The position numbers and the translations under genes are program-made. Shown here in pieces: positions 1-9,160 of a stretch of 64,000 nucleotides of DNA. The stretch is taken from positions 269,407-333,406 of the forward strand of contig JAHCBC010000005.1 of NCBI GenBank assembly GCA_019634595.1. Reading direction: 5' to 3'. This stretch comes from Akkermansiaceae bacterium. Its GTDB lineage: Bacteria; Verrucomicrobiota; Verrucomicrobiia; Verrucomicrobiales; Akkermansiaceae. How positions within the stretch are numbered: position 1 is the first letter of the stretch; every line of letters begins with the position of its first letter. A model generated the notes under the pieces. That model saw nothing but the letters and a program-made list of their open reading frames with translations, was not told the DNA's origin and made no database searches.

Positions 1-908
1 TTCGATGGGGTGAAGGTGATGGTGTAGGTGATGCCTTCGAAGGTCTTGATGCTGGCCACGCGCTTCTGGTCCGCGACGGCCCGCTTCTCCACCTCGGCCT
101 TGGTCACGACATCGTCGAAGCGGTTGTAGGCGAGCAGGCTCTTCAGGGAGGTGGCGGCCGCAGGGTCGATGGCCTCACCGGCGGCAGCTCCATCAAGGGT
201 GAATTCGGCGTCTTCCTTGTCCCGCACCACTTTCCAGGCGATGTCTTCCTTGCCCGGTTGGGTCACGGAGATCGACTGGATCTTCTCGACGCGGAGGAAT
301 TCGTCCGCGGCGAGCCAGCTTTTCGGTTGGTCGCTGAGGCTGGAGAAAAGCTCGCTGACGGCGTAGAAACCGGAGTCATCCGCATGGTTGCGGACAAAGC
401 GGCCGGTGGATCCGCCGCCTGCCAGCGGAACCCCGCTGCCGGATGCGGATTCGATGTTCTTGCCGACGGTGATGTGGGCCAGTTCCTTTCCGGCGGAGTC
501 CTTGAAGGTGACGTTGATGCCGCGCTCCTTCGGATCCTCCGAGCTGTCATCCATGCCGAAGCGTGCGGCGAAGGACGGGCCCGCCTGCATGCTCTGGGCG
601 ATCTTGAGTTCACCGACGGTCCGGAGCAGATCGTTGACGCTGTTCACTCCGCCTGACTTCGCCGGGAAGTTCTCGCGCTGTGGGATGACCCACTTGCCGT
701 CCTTCTTTTCAAGTGTCACGGAGGAGTCCGCGCCCTTGATTTCAACGGTGGTGACATCGCCGGCGGGGAAGGACTCCAGCAGGGTCTGGCCTGCGGCGCG
801 GTTCGTTGCGCTTTTGATCTCCTTGTCCTTTCCGCGTTTGATGAGGGCGACCGAGGCCGCCAGTACGGCGGCGACGATCCAGAGGATGATGACCTGACGT
901 TTGTTCAT
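1..908 (-). CDS. DUF4340 domain protein (partial, C-terminus outside window)
   Basis: The reading frame starts at the ATG complementary to 906-908 and runs off the left edge with about 302 codons visible. The N-terminus is a single membrane anchor (about residues 7-25) followed by lysines, then a periplasmic region with the alternating beta-strand pattern of DUF4340 proteins. It lies 49 bp downstream of the GldG-like gene on the same strand, so it is the fourth gene of the ABC operon. DUF4340 proteins are commonly found next to GldG-type auxiliary proteins. Their biochemical role is unknown. Family assignment is from recognition of the protein and its neighbours. Confidence 0.75.
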   Translation of the reverse strand, partial: MNKRQVIILWIVAAVLAASVALIKRGKDKEIKSATNRAAGQTLLESFPAGDVTTVEIKGADSSVTLEKKDGKWVIPQRENFPAKSGGVNSVNDLLRTVGELKIAQSMQAGPSFAARFGMDDSSEDPKERGINVTFKDSAGKELAHITVGKNIESASGSGVPLAGGGSTGRFVRNHADDSGFYAVSELFSSLSDQPKSWLAADEFLRVEKIQSISVTQPGKEDIAWKVVRDKEDAEFTLDGAAAGEAIDPAAATSLKSLLAYNRFDDVVTKAEVEKRAVADQKRVASIKTFEGITYTITFTPS

Positions 909-957
909 GGGAAAATGGGGAAATTGCTTTGGTTGGGTGACTCGGGTTCCCGCGGTA

Positions 958-2862
958 TCAGCGGGCACGGGTGGATGACCGGCGCTTCAGGAAGAGGCCG
1001 AAGCCGAAAAGGACGACGAGGGCGGGCATGGCGGCCACGTTCAGCAGGGTGATCCTGCCGCCCAGTTCATCTTTCTGGCGGCGCAGTTCCTTCTGCTGGT
1101 CGCGGACCATCCGCGCGTAGTTGACCTGCTCCGCGCGCAGCTTGCGGATCTCAGCCTCCTGCTCCGGGGAGAGGTAAAGCTCGCTGCCCTGCGTTTTCTG
1201 CGCCTGCAGCTCGGAAAGCTTCCGCTGGGCTTCCTTCTGCTTGTCCTCGAACTCGGTGATCTTCGCTCCCACGCTCTTGTTGAATTCCGCTTCCATCTCC
1301 TGGACGACCGTGAACGGCCGGCGGAGGGCGGAACGGGAGCGGGAACCGATGAGGTGCTTCGAACCGATGGCCTGGTCGATGATGTTGAAGAGCATCGTCG
1401 CGTTGCCATTCATGGGGCTGGCCATCTGCATGCCCCCGAAGTTCTGCACGTTGTAGGCGAAGCGGTCATAGAAAGCGTCCACATCCGCGATGAGGAACAC
1501 GTTGCCGTCCTGCGCGCTTTCGGTGAGGTGGGTGGGCTTGGCGGCTTCGCCTTCCTTCTTCTCTTCTTCTTTCGGTTCCTCCCCGTCCGCGGTTGGCTTG
1601 CCCTTCGGGAAGGCGGTTTTGAACTTCCCGCTCAGGTGGGTGACCAGATCGAATGCCTTGCCCTCCGGCTTGAGGGAGGTGGCTAGGCTCGGGTCGATCT
1701 GGGATGCGCGGACGGCATCCACGAATCCGGCTTCGGTGGAGGAGCGGATGAGTGTGTTGACGGACACCCCGCTGCCGCCCGTGCGGCTGAACGCGCCGGG
1801 GAGGAACAGCACCACGGAGCCGAGGTCCTTGGTGATCACGTTGTCCTTCTGGGGCATGGAGGACTGCGGCAGGGAAAGCACGGCGAGTCCCTGGCGGTTG
1901 CCACCGAGAGCGGTGGAGTGCGTGGGATCCGCCAACACCTTCACGGACTCGAAGGAAACGCCCCATGCGGGCAGCAACTCCGGCAGGTTGGAGCTGACCG
2001 GGGTACCCTGCTGGCCCATCATCGGGTTGCTGTTGCCGCCCAGCATCTGCGCGGAGACGGAGAAGGCATCGAGGGCGGCGACCACGGTGCCGCCGCCGAG
2101 AAGGTACTGGTCGATGGCGAATTCACCTTCCGGAGTGATGCCGGCGGGGTGGAAGACGAGGAGGACCTTCAGTTCCTTGGGATCCAGCTCGGTGTGGTTC
2201 AGCGGCAGGTACTTCACCTCATAGGACTGCTTGAGCTGCTGGAAGACGACCCAGGCGGGGGTGCCCTGCTGGCCGGGCATCATCGCCGGCTGGCCGGCCA
2301 GGTTGAAGGCGGACATCACGCCCACCACCGGCTTCTTCGGAGTGCTCACCTCGGAGATGGCCTTGGAGAGTTCATACTCGAACATCGTTTCCTGGTTCGG
2401 ATCGAGGAACGGGAGGACGCGGGTTTTGTCCAGGCACGCCACGGCGATGCCGAGGTAGAGGTTCTCGTCGTTGATGCGCTGGCCGCTGATCTCATCCAGG
2501 TTGGCGGAGTCCTCCGCGTCCGTGTCCGGCTGCGGGTCGATGTTCTCGATGCGGATCTTGCCGTTGGAAAGGGAGGCATACTCCTTCAGCAGGTCGTCCA
2601 CGCGCCGCATGTGGATCTTCAGATCCTCCGGCATGTAGGGGGAGTTGCGGGTCGCGTAGTAGCGGATGACGACCGGGGTATCCAGCTCCGAAACCAGACC
2701 CCGAGTCCCTTCGGAGAGCGTGAGGATCTTGTTTTCGGTGAAGTCCACCCCCTTGTTCCCGAAGGGAGTGAGGGAGATGAGCCAGTTGGCGAGGATGGCG
2801 ATGGCGGTGAGGGCTGCGATGCCGAGGGCCGCCCGGGTAACCGGATGTGTGGTTTTGGCCAT
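958..2862 (-). CDS. GldG-family ABC transporter auxiliary protein
   Basis: The protein has 634 residues with an N-terminal membrane anchor (about 10-30), a long periplasmic region of the ABC_transp_aux (GldG) type, an acidic/lysine-rich low-complexity linker (about 420-442), a coiled coil (about 525-600) and a C-terminal membrane helix (about 607-628) ending in basic residues. GldG-type proteins accompany an ABC-2 permease and an ATPase. In Bacteroidetes the complex supports gliding, but homologues in other phyla have no proven motility role. It is encoded 36 bp downstream of the permease. Gliding should not be inferred from this gene alone. Confidence 0.85.
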   Translation of the reverse strand: MAKTTHPVTRAALGIAALTAIAILANWLISLTPFGNKGVDFTENKILTLSEGTRGLVSELDTPVVIRYYATRNSPYMPEDLKIHMRRVDDLLKEYASLSNGKIRIENIDPQPDTDAEDSANLDEISGQRINDENLYLGIAVACLDKTRVLPFLDPNQETMFEYELSKAISEVSTPKKPVVGVMSAFNLAGQPAMMPGQQGTPAWVVFQQLKQSYEVKYLPLNHTELDPKELKVLLVFHPAGITPEGEFAIDQYLLGGGTVVAALDAFSVSAQMLGGNSNPMMGQQGTPVSSNLPELLPAWGVSFESVKVLADPTHSTALGGNRQGLAVLSLPQSSMPQKDNVITKDLGSVVLFLPGAFSRTGGSGVSVNTLIRSSTEAGFVDAVRASQIDPSLATSLKPEGKAFDLVTHLSGKFKTAFPKGKPTADGEEPKEEEKKEGEAAKPTHLTESAQDGNVFLIADVDAFYDRFAYNVQNFGGMQMASPMNGNATMLFNIIDQAIGSKHLIGSRSRSALRRPFTVVQEMEAEFNKSVGAKITEFEDKQKEAQRKLSELQAQKTQGSELYLSPEQEAEIRKLRAEQVNYARMVRDQQKELRRQKDELGGRITLLNVAAMPALVVLFGFGLFLKRRSSTRAR

Positions 2863-2898
2863 GGTTGGTGGAGGAAAGGAATATTGGGTTGCGGATGG

Positions 2899-3624
2899 TC
2901 AGGCGCGCTTGGCCGAAAGGATGGCGCCGGTGCCGAGGAGGGGCAGGATGATGAGGCTGCCGAACCAGATCAGATCCTGGACGCGGAACAGCCCGCGGGT
3001 GAGCGAGCGGAAATGCTCCCAGACGCCGAAGGAGGTGAGTACCTCGACCACCGAAGGAGCGGCGATTTTCCGCAGCTCCGTGACGACCGGCTCATAGGCG
3101 ACGATGACCATGATGGCGCAGACCGCGGAGGAAACGATCAGGCAGACGACCTGGTCCCGGGTGCAGGCGGACACCAGCATGGTGATGGCGATGAACGTGC
3201 AGCACACCAGGAAACTGCCGAGGTAGCCGGAAAGGATCGCCCCGTTGTCAGGCTCACCGAGATAGTTGACGGTGATGACGATGGGGAAGGTGAGGAGCAG
3301 GGCGAGGAACCAGACCGTCGCCGGGGCCAGGAACTTGCCGATGATGGCGCTCCAGGTGGAGATCGGCATGGTGCCCAGCAGCTCGATGGTGCCGGTGCGC
3401 TGCTCGTCCGCCCACAGTTTCATGCCGACGGCCGGTGCCAGCAGCATGTAGAGCCAGGGATGCCAGGCGAAGAACGGCCACTCCAGGGAGGCGTCGCCCG
3501 CGGCGATGAAAGCGCCGAACGAGAAGGTGAAGCCCAGCGCGAACAGCAGGAAGATGACGATGATCGCGTAGGCGGTGGGCTGGGTGAAGTAGCTTTTCAG
3601 CTCGCGTTTGTAGATCGTGAACAT
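2899..3624 (-). CDS. ABC-2 type permease, GldF-like
   Basis: This 241-residue integral membrane protein has about six hydrophobic segments. It begins with the typical MFTIYKRELKSYF start of GldF/NosY-like permeases and has the loop containing WADEQRTGTIELL that is characteristic of ABC-2 permeases. It should form the membrane channel driven by the ATPase encoded 30 bp upstream, and to work with the GldG-like protein encoded downstream. Its substrate cannot be read from the sequence. Confidence 0.85.
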   Translation of the reverse strand: MFTIYKRELKSYFTQPTAYAIIVIFLLFALGFTFSFGAFIAAGDASLEWPFFAWHPWLYMLLAPAVGMKLWADEQRTGTIELLGTMPISTWSAIIGKFLAPATVWFLALLLTFPIVITVNYLGEPDNGAILSGYLGSFLVCCTFIAITMLVSACTRDQVVCLIVSSAVCAIMVIVAYEPVVTELRKIAAPSVVEVLTSFGVWEHFRSLTRGLFRVQDLIWFGSLIILPLLGTGAILSAKRA

Positions 3625-3654
3625 GGATTTGGGAAAAGATGGGCTGTTGGGGGA

Positions 3655-4383
3655 TCAGGCTGCTGCGGTGTCCCGGGTGGTGACGGAGCGGAACAGGTCG
3701 GTGAGGGAGCCGGTGCCGGAACGCTCGATCAGCTCTGCGGGGGTGCCGTCCGCGACGATCTTGCCGCGGTCCACGATCACGGCGCGGGTGCAGGAGGCCT
3801 CCACCTCCTCCAGGATGTGGGTGGAGAACAGGATCGCCTTGTTCTGGCCCAGCCGCTTGATGAGCTGGCGGACCTCGTGCTTCTGGTTGGGGTCAAGGCC
3901 GTCCGTCGGCTCGTCCAGGATCAGCACCTCCGGGTCATGGAGCAGCGCCTGGGCCAGGCAGGTGCGGTGCCGGTAGCCTTTGGAAAGGGTGTCGATCGAC
4001 TGCCGTGCCACGCTTTGGAGGAAGCAGGTCTCGATGGCTTTTTCCACCGCATCGTTGCGGTCGCTCCCGCGCAGCCCCCGCACGCTGGCGCAGAACTTCA
4101 GGAAACCGGTGACGGTCATGTCATTGTAGAGGGGGGCGGACTCCGGCAGGTAGCCGATTTTGGTCTTCGCCTCCGCCGGCCGGTCCGTCACGGAGATGCC
4201 GCAGACCTTGGCTTCGCCCGAGGTGGGTGGGAAGAACCCGGTGACCATCCGCATGGTGGTGGACTTGCCGGCGCCGTTGGGTCCCAGGAATCCCAGCACT
4301 TCTCCCTTTTTCACGGAGAAAGACAGGTTGTCCACGGCCACTTTGGTTCCGAAGGATTTGGTGAGGTTTTCGACTTCGATCAT
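3655..4383 (-). CDS. ABC transporter ATP-binding protein (GldA/NatA-like)
   Basis: The protein has 242 residues when started at the ATG complementary to 4381-4383, giving the usual MIEVENLTKSFG opening. The frame stays open for 29 more codons upstream, but those residues do not look like an ABC domain. Walker A GPNGAGKST is at about 34-42, the signature is LSKGY as in GldA/NatA-type ATPases, and Walker B LILDEPTDGLDP is followed by the H-loop region STHILEE. It is the first gene of the minus-strand operon and energises the GldF/GldG-like partners. It is divergent from the Lon-N gene across 145 bp that hold only short hairpins (4437-4452 and about 4503-4516). Confidence 0.88.
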   Translation of the reverse strand: MIEVENLTKSFGTKVAVDNLSFSVKKGEVLGFLGPNGAGKSTTMRMVTGFFPPTSGEAKVCGISVTDRPAEAKTKIGYLPESAPLYNDMTVTGFLKFCASVRGLRGSDRNDAVEKAIETCFLQSVARQSIDTLSKGYRHRTCLAQALLHDPEVLILDEPTDGLDPNQKHEVRQLIKRLGQNKAILFSTHILEEVEASCTRAVIVDRGKIVADGTPAELIERSGTGSLTDLFRSVTTRDTAAA

Positions 4384-4528
4384 GAGAGACGGAATGATTG
4401 GTGAGACAGGCGTCTTAGCGGCGCAGGTCCGGATTGCTGTTTGAAAAAACAGGGTGGGCGATCTTTTCAAGCCAAAAGCTCACGGATACGGTTGCGCGCG
4501 ACACCCTGCGGTGTTTATCTGATGGGAA

Positions 4529-5149
4529 ATGTCAGGGTTGGAACTTCCGGAAAGATGCGGTGTCATGCTGTTGCCGGACTGCACCCTGTTCCCGCATGGC
4601 GGTCTGCCGCTGTATATTTTCGAGCCGAGGTACCGGCGGATGCTGGAAGAGGCCATGGAGGGGAACTGCTTCTTCGCCGTCACACGGCTGCTCGGGGATG
4701 AAAGCACCCGCCCCGCGGACTGTTCCGCCCCTGTGGGAACCATCGGTCTGGTGAGGGCCTCGCGTGAGCAGGACGACGGGACCTCCCATCTGCTGCTGCA
4801 CGGGGTGATGAGGGTGCGTTTCCTGCGGTGGCACTCGGATGAACCCTATCCCTCCGCCACCATCGAGCCACTCGTTTCCCATTTCCAGCCGGAGCATCAG
4901 GCTCAGGCAGCCATGCGGACGCTCCGCGGGGCGGTGGAAGACTCCATCAGCTCCCTGCCGCAGGTGGTGCGGGACGGCATCCTCGCGTTGATCGACCGGG
5001 CGGACACCCCCGCACTCATGACGGACATCGTCAGCCAGCAGTTCGTCCATGAACCCGACCTGCGCCAGCGCCTGCTGGAAATGGACGCCGTGGCGGACAG
5101 GATACCCCTCATCTGCCAATACCTGCACGAAGCCAGCGGCGGGAACTGA
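4529..5149 (+). CDS. Lon protease N-terminal (substrate-binding) domain protein
   Basis: This 206-residue protein consists of a single LON substrate-binding domain. The opening has the diagnostic LLPDCTLFPHGGLPLYIFEPRYRRM pattern (first 40 residues, quoted here in part), and no AAA or protease domain follows. Stand-alone Lon-N proteins are widespread, and their role is presumed to be binding of peptides or unfolded proteins. It is a single-gene unit, divergent from the ABC operon and convergent with the DEAD-box gene. Confidence 0.88.
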   Translation: MSGLELPERCGVMLLPDCTLFPHGGLPLYIFEPRYRRMLEEAMEGNCFFAVTRLLGDESTRPADCSAPVGTIGLVRASREQDDGTSHLLLHGVMRVRFLRWHSDEPYPSATIEPLVSHFQPEHQAQAAMRTLRGAVEDSISSLPQVVRDGILALIDRADTPALMTDIVSQQFVHEPDLRQRLLEMDAVADRIPLICQYLHEASGGN

Positions 5150-5217
5150 CGTTTCTTCCGTTTGGAAAGAAACGCCGGTGATGAATGGACACAAAGAAGG
5201 GCGGACATCGCCCGCCC
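5150..5217. terminator. two hairpins between convergent genes
   Basis: Two stem-loops lie in the 101-bp gap between the Lon-N stop and the helicase stop. CGTTTCTT pairs with AAGAAACG at about 5150-5174, and GGGCGG (5199-5204) pairs with CCGCCC (5212-5217). There is no long T-run on either strand. A bidirectional terminator is an inference from position and symmetry. Confidence 0.45.
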
Positions 5218-5250
5218 CTCTCCGATATGGGAGATCATCCGATCACGCGA

Positions 5251-6927
5251 TCACTCCGGTCCGCGGTCGTAATCGATGCGGAACGGTCTGCCGCGCAGGC
5301 GGGCGTTGCGGGTGCGCTGGAGGACCTGGTCGGCCATTTCCGCCGGGACATCGACGAGCGAGTGCTTCGGGAAAAGGGTGATGCGGCCCAGGCAGCCGTC
5401 CGGCAGACCGGCTTCCCGGTACATCATGCCGACGATCTCCTTCGGCAGCACGCCGTGGGTCTTGCCCAGCGAAAGGAACAGGCGGGCCATGCCGGGTTCC
5501 CTGTCGATCGGGCCGCGGGCACCGCGTTCCGGTCTCGGGCCACGGTCCTCCCTTTCCTGGAACGGACGGGGCTCGCGCACGGGGCGGGCCGGGCGTTCAC
5601 GCTCGCGGTCCTCCTCGATTGCTTCGCCCTCGCGGCCGGAGGATTCACGCAGCATGGTGACGAGCGCCCCGGCGATATCCGTGGGGGTGTGGCCCTGCTC
5701 CAGCAGGCGGTCGATGTGTTCCTGGTGGGAATCAAACTTCCCGGACTCCAGGCGTTCCTTGAGCTGTTCGAAGATGAGGTCGGCGCGGCGGCCCTCCACC
5801 TGCTCCACGGACGGGATCTTCTCCCTCTTGATGACCTGGCGGATATAGCGCTCGATGGCCTGCAGGCGGTAGATTTCACGGCCGAAGACGAAGGAAACGG
5901 CGCGGCCGGAGCGTCCGGCGCGGCCCGTCCGGCCGATGCGGTGGACGTAGTCCTCCGGGTCCGTCGGCAGGTCGTAGTTGAAGACGATGTCGATCTCATC
6001 GATGTCCAGGCCCCGTGCGGCCACGTCGGTGGCGACAAGGAGTTCCACGGAGCCGTCGCGGAAACGTTTCAGCGTGCGCTCCCGCATCTGCTGGGTGATG
6101 TCCCCGTGCAGGCGGTCGGCGGCGTAGCCACGGTTGATGAGGTCTTCCGTGCACTCGTCCACGGAGCGCTTGGTGTTGCAGAAGATGATGCCCAGCCGTG
6201 GCGGGTTCATGTCGAGGATGCGGGAAAGCACCTCCACCTTCGAGCGCTGGCGCACCTCGAAGTAGGACTGCTCGATGGTCGAGACGGTCTTCGCCTTCTG
6301 CTGGATCTCCACCTTCTGCGGATCGTTGCCGAACTTCTGAATCAGCCGGGACACGCCGGGATTCATCGTCGCGGAGAAGAACAGCGTCTGGCGGTCCGCG
6401 GGGAGGGCGGCGAGCAGCTCGTCCATCTCATCCTTGAAGCCCATGTCCAGCATGCGGTCCGCCTCGTCGAGGACGGCCATGCGGATGTTGGACGGATCGA
6501 ACGATCCGCGGCGCAGGTGGTCCAGCAGGCGTCCGGGCGTGCCGACGACGAGCTGGGTGCCCATGCGCAGGGCGCGGAGCTGGCGGTCCATCGGCGCACC
6601 GCCATAGACGGGGGTGGCGTGCAGGCCGGGGAGCTTCGCACCCAGGCGGTGGACTTCCTCACAGACCTGCACGGCGAGTTCGCGGGTGGGGCACAGGATC
6701 AGGACCTGCGGCACGGCCAGCTTCACATCCAGCTTTGCCAGCGCGGGCAGCGTGAATGCGGCGGTTTTTCCCGATCCGGTGGCGGAAAGGCCCAGGATGT
6801 CCTTGCCTTCGAGGGCCGGAGGGATGCTGAGCGCCTGGATCGGCGAAGGTTTTTCATAACCCAGCGCCTCGACGGCGGCGAGGAGCTGGTCTGGGAGTCC
6901 GAGTTCGGAGAAAGGAGGCGTATCCAT
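5251..6927 (-). CDS. DEAD-box RNA helicase with DbpA-type RNA-binding domain
   Basis: The protein has 558 residues from the ATG complementary to 6925-6927. The preceding in-frame residues are proline/arginine-rich shadow translation of the mutL start. The Q motif PSPIQ is at 28-31, motif I ATGSGKT at 49-55, the DEAD box lies within VLDEADRMLDMGF, followed by SAT and the motif VI region HRIGRTGRAGRSG. An arginine/glutamate-rich linker (about 410-480) precedes a C-terminal DbpA RNA-binding domain ending in RIDYDRGPE. DbpA/CsdA-type helicases act in ribosome assembly or cold-shock RNA unwinding. Which one this is cannot be decided here. It is divergent from mutL across 206 bp in which no further gene is seen. 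Confidence 0.9.
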   Translation of the reverse strand: MDTPPFSELGLPDQLLAAVEALGYEKPSPIQALSIPPALEGKDILGLSATGSGKTAAFTLPALAKLDVKLAVPQVLILCPTRELAVQVCEEVHRLGAKLPGLHATPVYGGAPMDRQLRALRMGTQLVVGTPGRLLDHLRRGSFDPSNIRMAVLDEADRMLDMGFKDEMDELLAALPADRQTLFFSATMNPGVSRLIQKFGNDPQKVEIQQKAKTVSTIEQSYFEVRQRSKVEVLSRILDMNPPRLGIIFCNTKRSVDECTEDLINRGYAADRLHGDITQQMRERTLKRFRDGSVELLVATDVAARGLDIDEIDIVFNYDLPTDPEDYVHRIGRTGRAGRSGRAVSFVFGREIYRLQAIERYIRQVIKREKIPSVEQVEGRRADLIFEQLKERLESGKFDSHQEHIDRLLEQGHTPTDIAGALVTMLRESSGREGEAIEEDRERERPARPVREPRPFQEREDRGPRPERGARGPIDREPGMARLFLSLGKTHGVLPKEIVGMMYREAGLPDGCLGRITLFPKHSLVDVPAEMADQVLQRTRNARLRGRPFRIDYDRGPE

Positions 6928-7133
6928 AAGACGTGCGATGCTGAGAACGCCTTTGGAAAACGGATCCGTTGGCGCGGGACGCAGACGCAAACGCTGTTTC
7001 GGTGGAGAACACAAGCACGGAATGAGTGTTTTTCCGGGCGGAAAGACGGCTCCGAGTTCTGGTATGCCATCTGTCCTCACGGAGAGGGTTGGGGATTGAT
7101 GCCCCGGAGGAAGACGGGTTAATTCGGGGCGCG

Positions 7134-8903
7134 ATGCCAAAGATCCGGGTTTTGTCAGACATCCTCGCCAGCCAGGTGGCGGCGGGGGAGGTCGTGGAAC
7201 GCCCGGCGTCCGTGGTGAAGGAGCTGGTGGAGAACAGCATCGACGCCGGGGCGGGGGAGATCCGCGTCGATACGGACCGGGGGGGCGCGGCGCTGATCCG
7301 GGTGAGCGATGACGGCTGCGGGATGTCGCGGGAGGATGCGCTGCTGTCACTGGAGCGCCACGCGACAAGCAAGCTGCGGACCTCGGCGGACCTCGGAGAG
7401 ATCCGCACGCTGGGCTTCCGCGGAGAGGCGGTGCCCAGCATCGCCAGCGTGTCCCGTTTCCGCATGGTCACCCGGGAGCCCGGGGTGGATGTGGGGACTG
7501 AAATCTCCGTCGATGGGGGAAAGGTGAGGGATGTGAGGGATGCGGGCTGCGCCCCCGGCACGGTGATCGAGGCGAAGGCGCTTTTCTTCAACATGCCGGC
7601 GCGGAAGAAATTCATGCGCGCGGAAAGCACGGAGTCCGCCCACATCGAGCATCAGGTGAGGCTCCACGCGCTGGCCGCTCCCCGGGTGAGGTTCCGCCTG
7701 CGGCGGGATGACCGGGAGGTATTTGATCTTCCTCCCGCCGACTCCGCCATCGGGCGGGTCCGCCAGATTGTGGGAACGGACCTGGCCCGTGAGCTGATCA
7801 CGGTGCCTGAAACCCGCGGAAATGGCGTGACCGTCTCCGGCCTGCTGCTGCCTACAGGCCATGCGCGGAAGGGACGGCGCCACCAGTTCGTCTTTCTCAA
7901 TGGCCGGCCGGTGGAGGATCCCGTGATCTCCCGGGCGCTGGTGGAGGGTTTCCGGGGTGCGCTGGCGGAGGGTATGCACCCCGCCGCCTGGCTGTGGATC
8001 GATCTGGAACCGTCGTTGGTGGATGTGAACGTCCACCCGGCGAAGAGGGAGGTCAGGTTCCGGCGGCCGCTCGATGTGAAGGATGTCATTGTCGAAGCCG
8101 TGGCCGACGCCTTGCGTCCGCCCCCGGCACCCGTGGTCCCCGCAGCCGTCGTGGTGCCGGTGGCGGATGTCGCTTCCGGCCCCTCATTCCGGCCGGTCCG
8201 GGAATCCGCGCCCGTGTTGAAACCATGGGCGACCGTCACCAAGGCGATCCAACCTCCGCTGCCGGTTTCCGCGCAGGGGCAGGTGCTCCCGGATGCGGTG
8301 GAAGTGCCGCTGGAAGATCCGGCCCCGGCCCGTTTCCGCGTCCTGGCCCTGCTCCACCAACGTTATATCCTGTTGGAAAGTGTGGAGGGGCTGGTGATCT
8401 TCGATCCGAAGGCAGCCCGTGAACGGATTCTCTACGAAGAACTGCTGCGCCGCCATGGGGAGGGCATATCGGTCCAGGGGCTGCTTGTTCCGGTCTTGAT
8501 CGAACTGGATCCACGCGACCTGGATGTGGTTCTGAACGAAAGACAAGCACTCGGTGACATCGGGATCGAAGTGGCCGGATTTGGTGGGAACACGCTCCAG
8601 ATATCAGGACTCCCGGCATCGATCCCCGTGGACCAGCCGGTCGTTTTCATGCGGGAACTTCTGGACGAACTCCTCCACGATGGGGTTCCGGGGAAACGCT
8701 TTGCCTTCGAAAGGCTGGCGAAGCTGCTGGCGAAAAAGGCCGCCCAGCCGGTGAAGGCCAGCCTGAAGGAAGCGGCGCCTTTGCTGGATGAGCTGTTCTT
8801 GTGTGAGCTTCCCTATTGTGCGGCGGATGGCAGGCCGACTTTGAGCGAGATCAGCCTCCAGGAGTTGGCGAGACGCTTCAGCGGTGGCAGGGAACTTCGT
8901 TGA
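7134..8903 (+). CDS. mutL: DNA mismatch repair protein MutL
   Basis: The protein has 589 residues from the ATG at 7134. The N-terminal GHKL ATPase is intact: ENSIDAGA (33-40), DDGCGM, GFRGEA (about 93-98) and the VDVNVHPAKREVRF segment. A variable proline/valine-rich linker (about 320-400) leads to the C-terminal dimerisation domain. The metal-binding endonuclease motif DQHAxxExxxxE appears as DPKAARERILYE, and the usual CPHGRPT motif reads CAADGRPT, so key ligands are missing. This suggests a MutL without nicking activity. It is a monocistronic unit followed by AT-rich DNA. Confidence 0.93.
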   Translation: MPKIRVLSDILASQVAAGEVVERPASVVKELVENSIDAGAGEIRVDTDRGGAALIRVSDDGCGMSREDALLSLERHATSKLRTSADLGEIRTLGFRGEAVPSIASVSRFRMVTREPGVDVGTEISVDGGKVRDVRDAGCAPGTVIEAKALFFNMPARKKFMRAESTESAHIEHQVRLHALAAPRVRFRLRRDDREVFDLPPADSAIGRVRQIVGTDLARELITVPETRGNGVTVSGLLLPTGHARKGRRHQFVFLNGRPVEDPVISRALVEGFRGALAEGMHPAAWLWIDLEPSLVDVNVHPAKREVRFRRPLDVKDVIVEAVADALRPPPAPVVPAAVVVPVADVASGPSFRPVRESAPVLKPWATVTKAIQPPLPVSAQGQVLPDAVEVPLEDPAPARFRVLALLHQRYILLESVEGLVIFDPKAARERILYEELLRRHGEGISVQGLLVPVLIELDPRDLDVVLNERQALGDIGIEVAGFGGNTLQISGLPASIPVDQPVVFMRELLDELLHDGVPGKRFAFERLAKLLAKKAAQPVKASLKEAAPLLDELFLCELPYCAADGRPTLSEISLQELARRFSGGRELR

Positions 8904-8914
8904 ACCAAACATTA

Positions 8915-8941
8915 AAGATTTTTAAAATATCTTGATTTTTT
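8915..8941 (+). terminator. weak hairpin and T-run after mutL
   Basis: AAGAT (8915-8919) can pair with ATCTT (8929-8933) and is followed by a run of six T at 8936-8941. It lies 12 bp after the mutL stop. The stem is short and A/T-only, so this is a tentative terminator. Confidence 0.4.
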
Positions 8942-8954
8942 AGATGAATAGGTT

Positions 8955-8968
8955 ACTTCCCGGGAAGT
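8955..8968. promoter_or_regulatory. 14-bp perfect palindrome upstream of the secreted-protein locus
   Basis: ACTTCCCGGGAAGT is perfectly self-complementary and lies about 200 bp before the first gene of the 9.2-16.3 kb locus. It stands in an otherwise AT-rich gap that also contains CCCG/CGGG stem elements (8974-9000). It could be a binding site for a dimeric regulator. Nothing in the sequence identifies that regulator. Confidence 0.35.
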
Positions 8969-9098
8969 TTGGACCCGGATCGGGAAAATGACACCTCCCG
9001 TTCATCAGGTGGCTGTGAGGGTGTAACCCGCATAGGGTGAGGAAAAAGAGGCGGCGACAGGTGAGTTTTAAATTTGTTCAAATAAATTCATTTTTTAT

Positions 9099-9127
9099 TT
9101 GTTAAGATTTCAAAATATTTTTAATCT
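9099..9127 (+). promoter_or_regulatory. candidate sigma70-type promoter
   Basis: TTGTTA (9099-9104) and TAATCT (9122-9127) are separated by 17 bp within an A/T-rich stretch, about 45 bp before the ATG at 9172. The spacing and hexamers fit a housekeeping promoter. It is the best candidate in the 268-bp gap after mutL. Confidence 0.4.
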
Positions 9128-9160
9128 CCGCGCATTCCGAAGGCATCTGTGTTCGAGTTT

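Noticed and set aside
958..4383. Evidence for gliding motility
   Set aside because: GldA/F/G-like genes occur in many non-gliding phyla and no other gliding or type IX secretion genes are present.
1918..4404. Long plus-strand open frame (about 828 codons) opposite the ABC operon
   Set aside because: It is antisense to three clearly recognisable minus-strand genes, is rich in Gly/Asp/Glu/His as expected from a reverse frame of GC-rich DNA, and has no domain.
5185..7122. Long plus-strand frame opposite the DEAD-box gene
   Set aside because: Shadow of the helicase coding strand. The composition (Ala/Gly/Arg/His-rich) and lack of motifs argue against coding.
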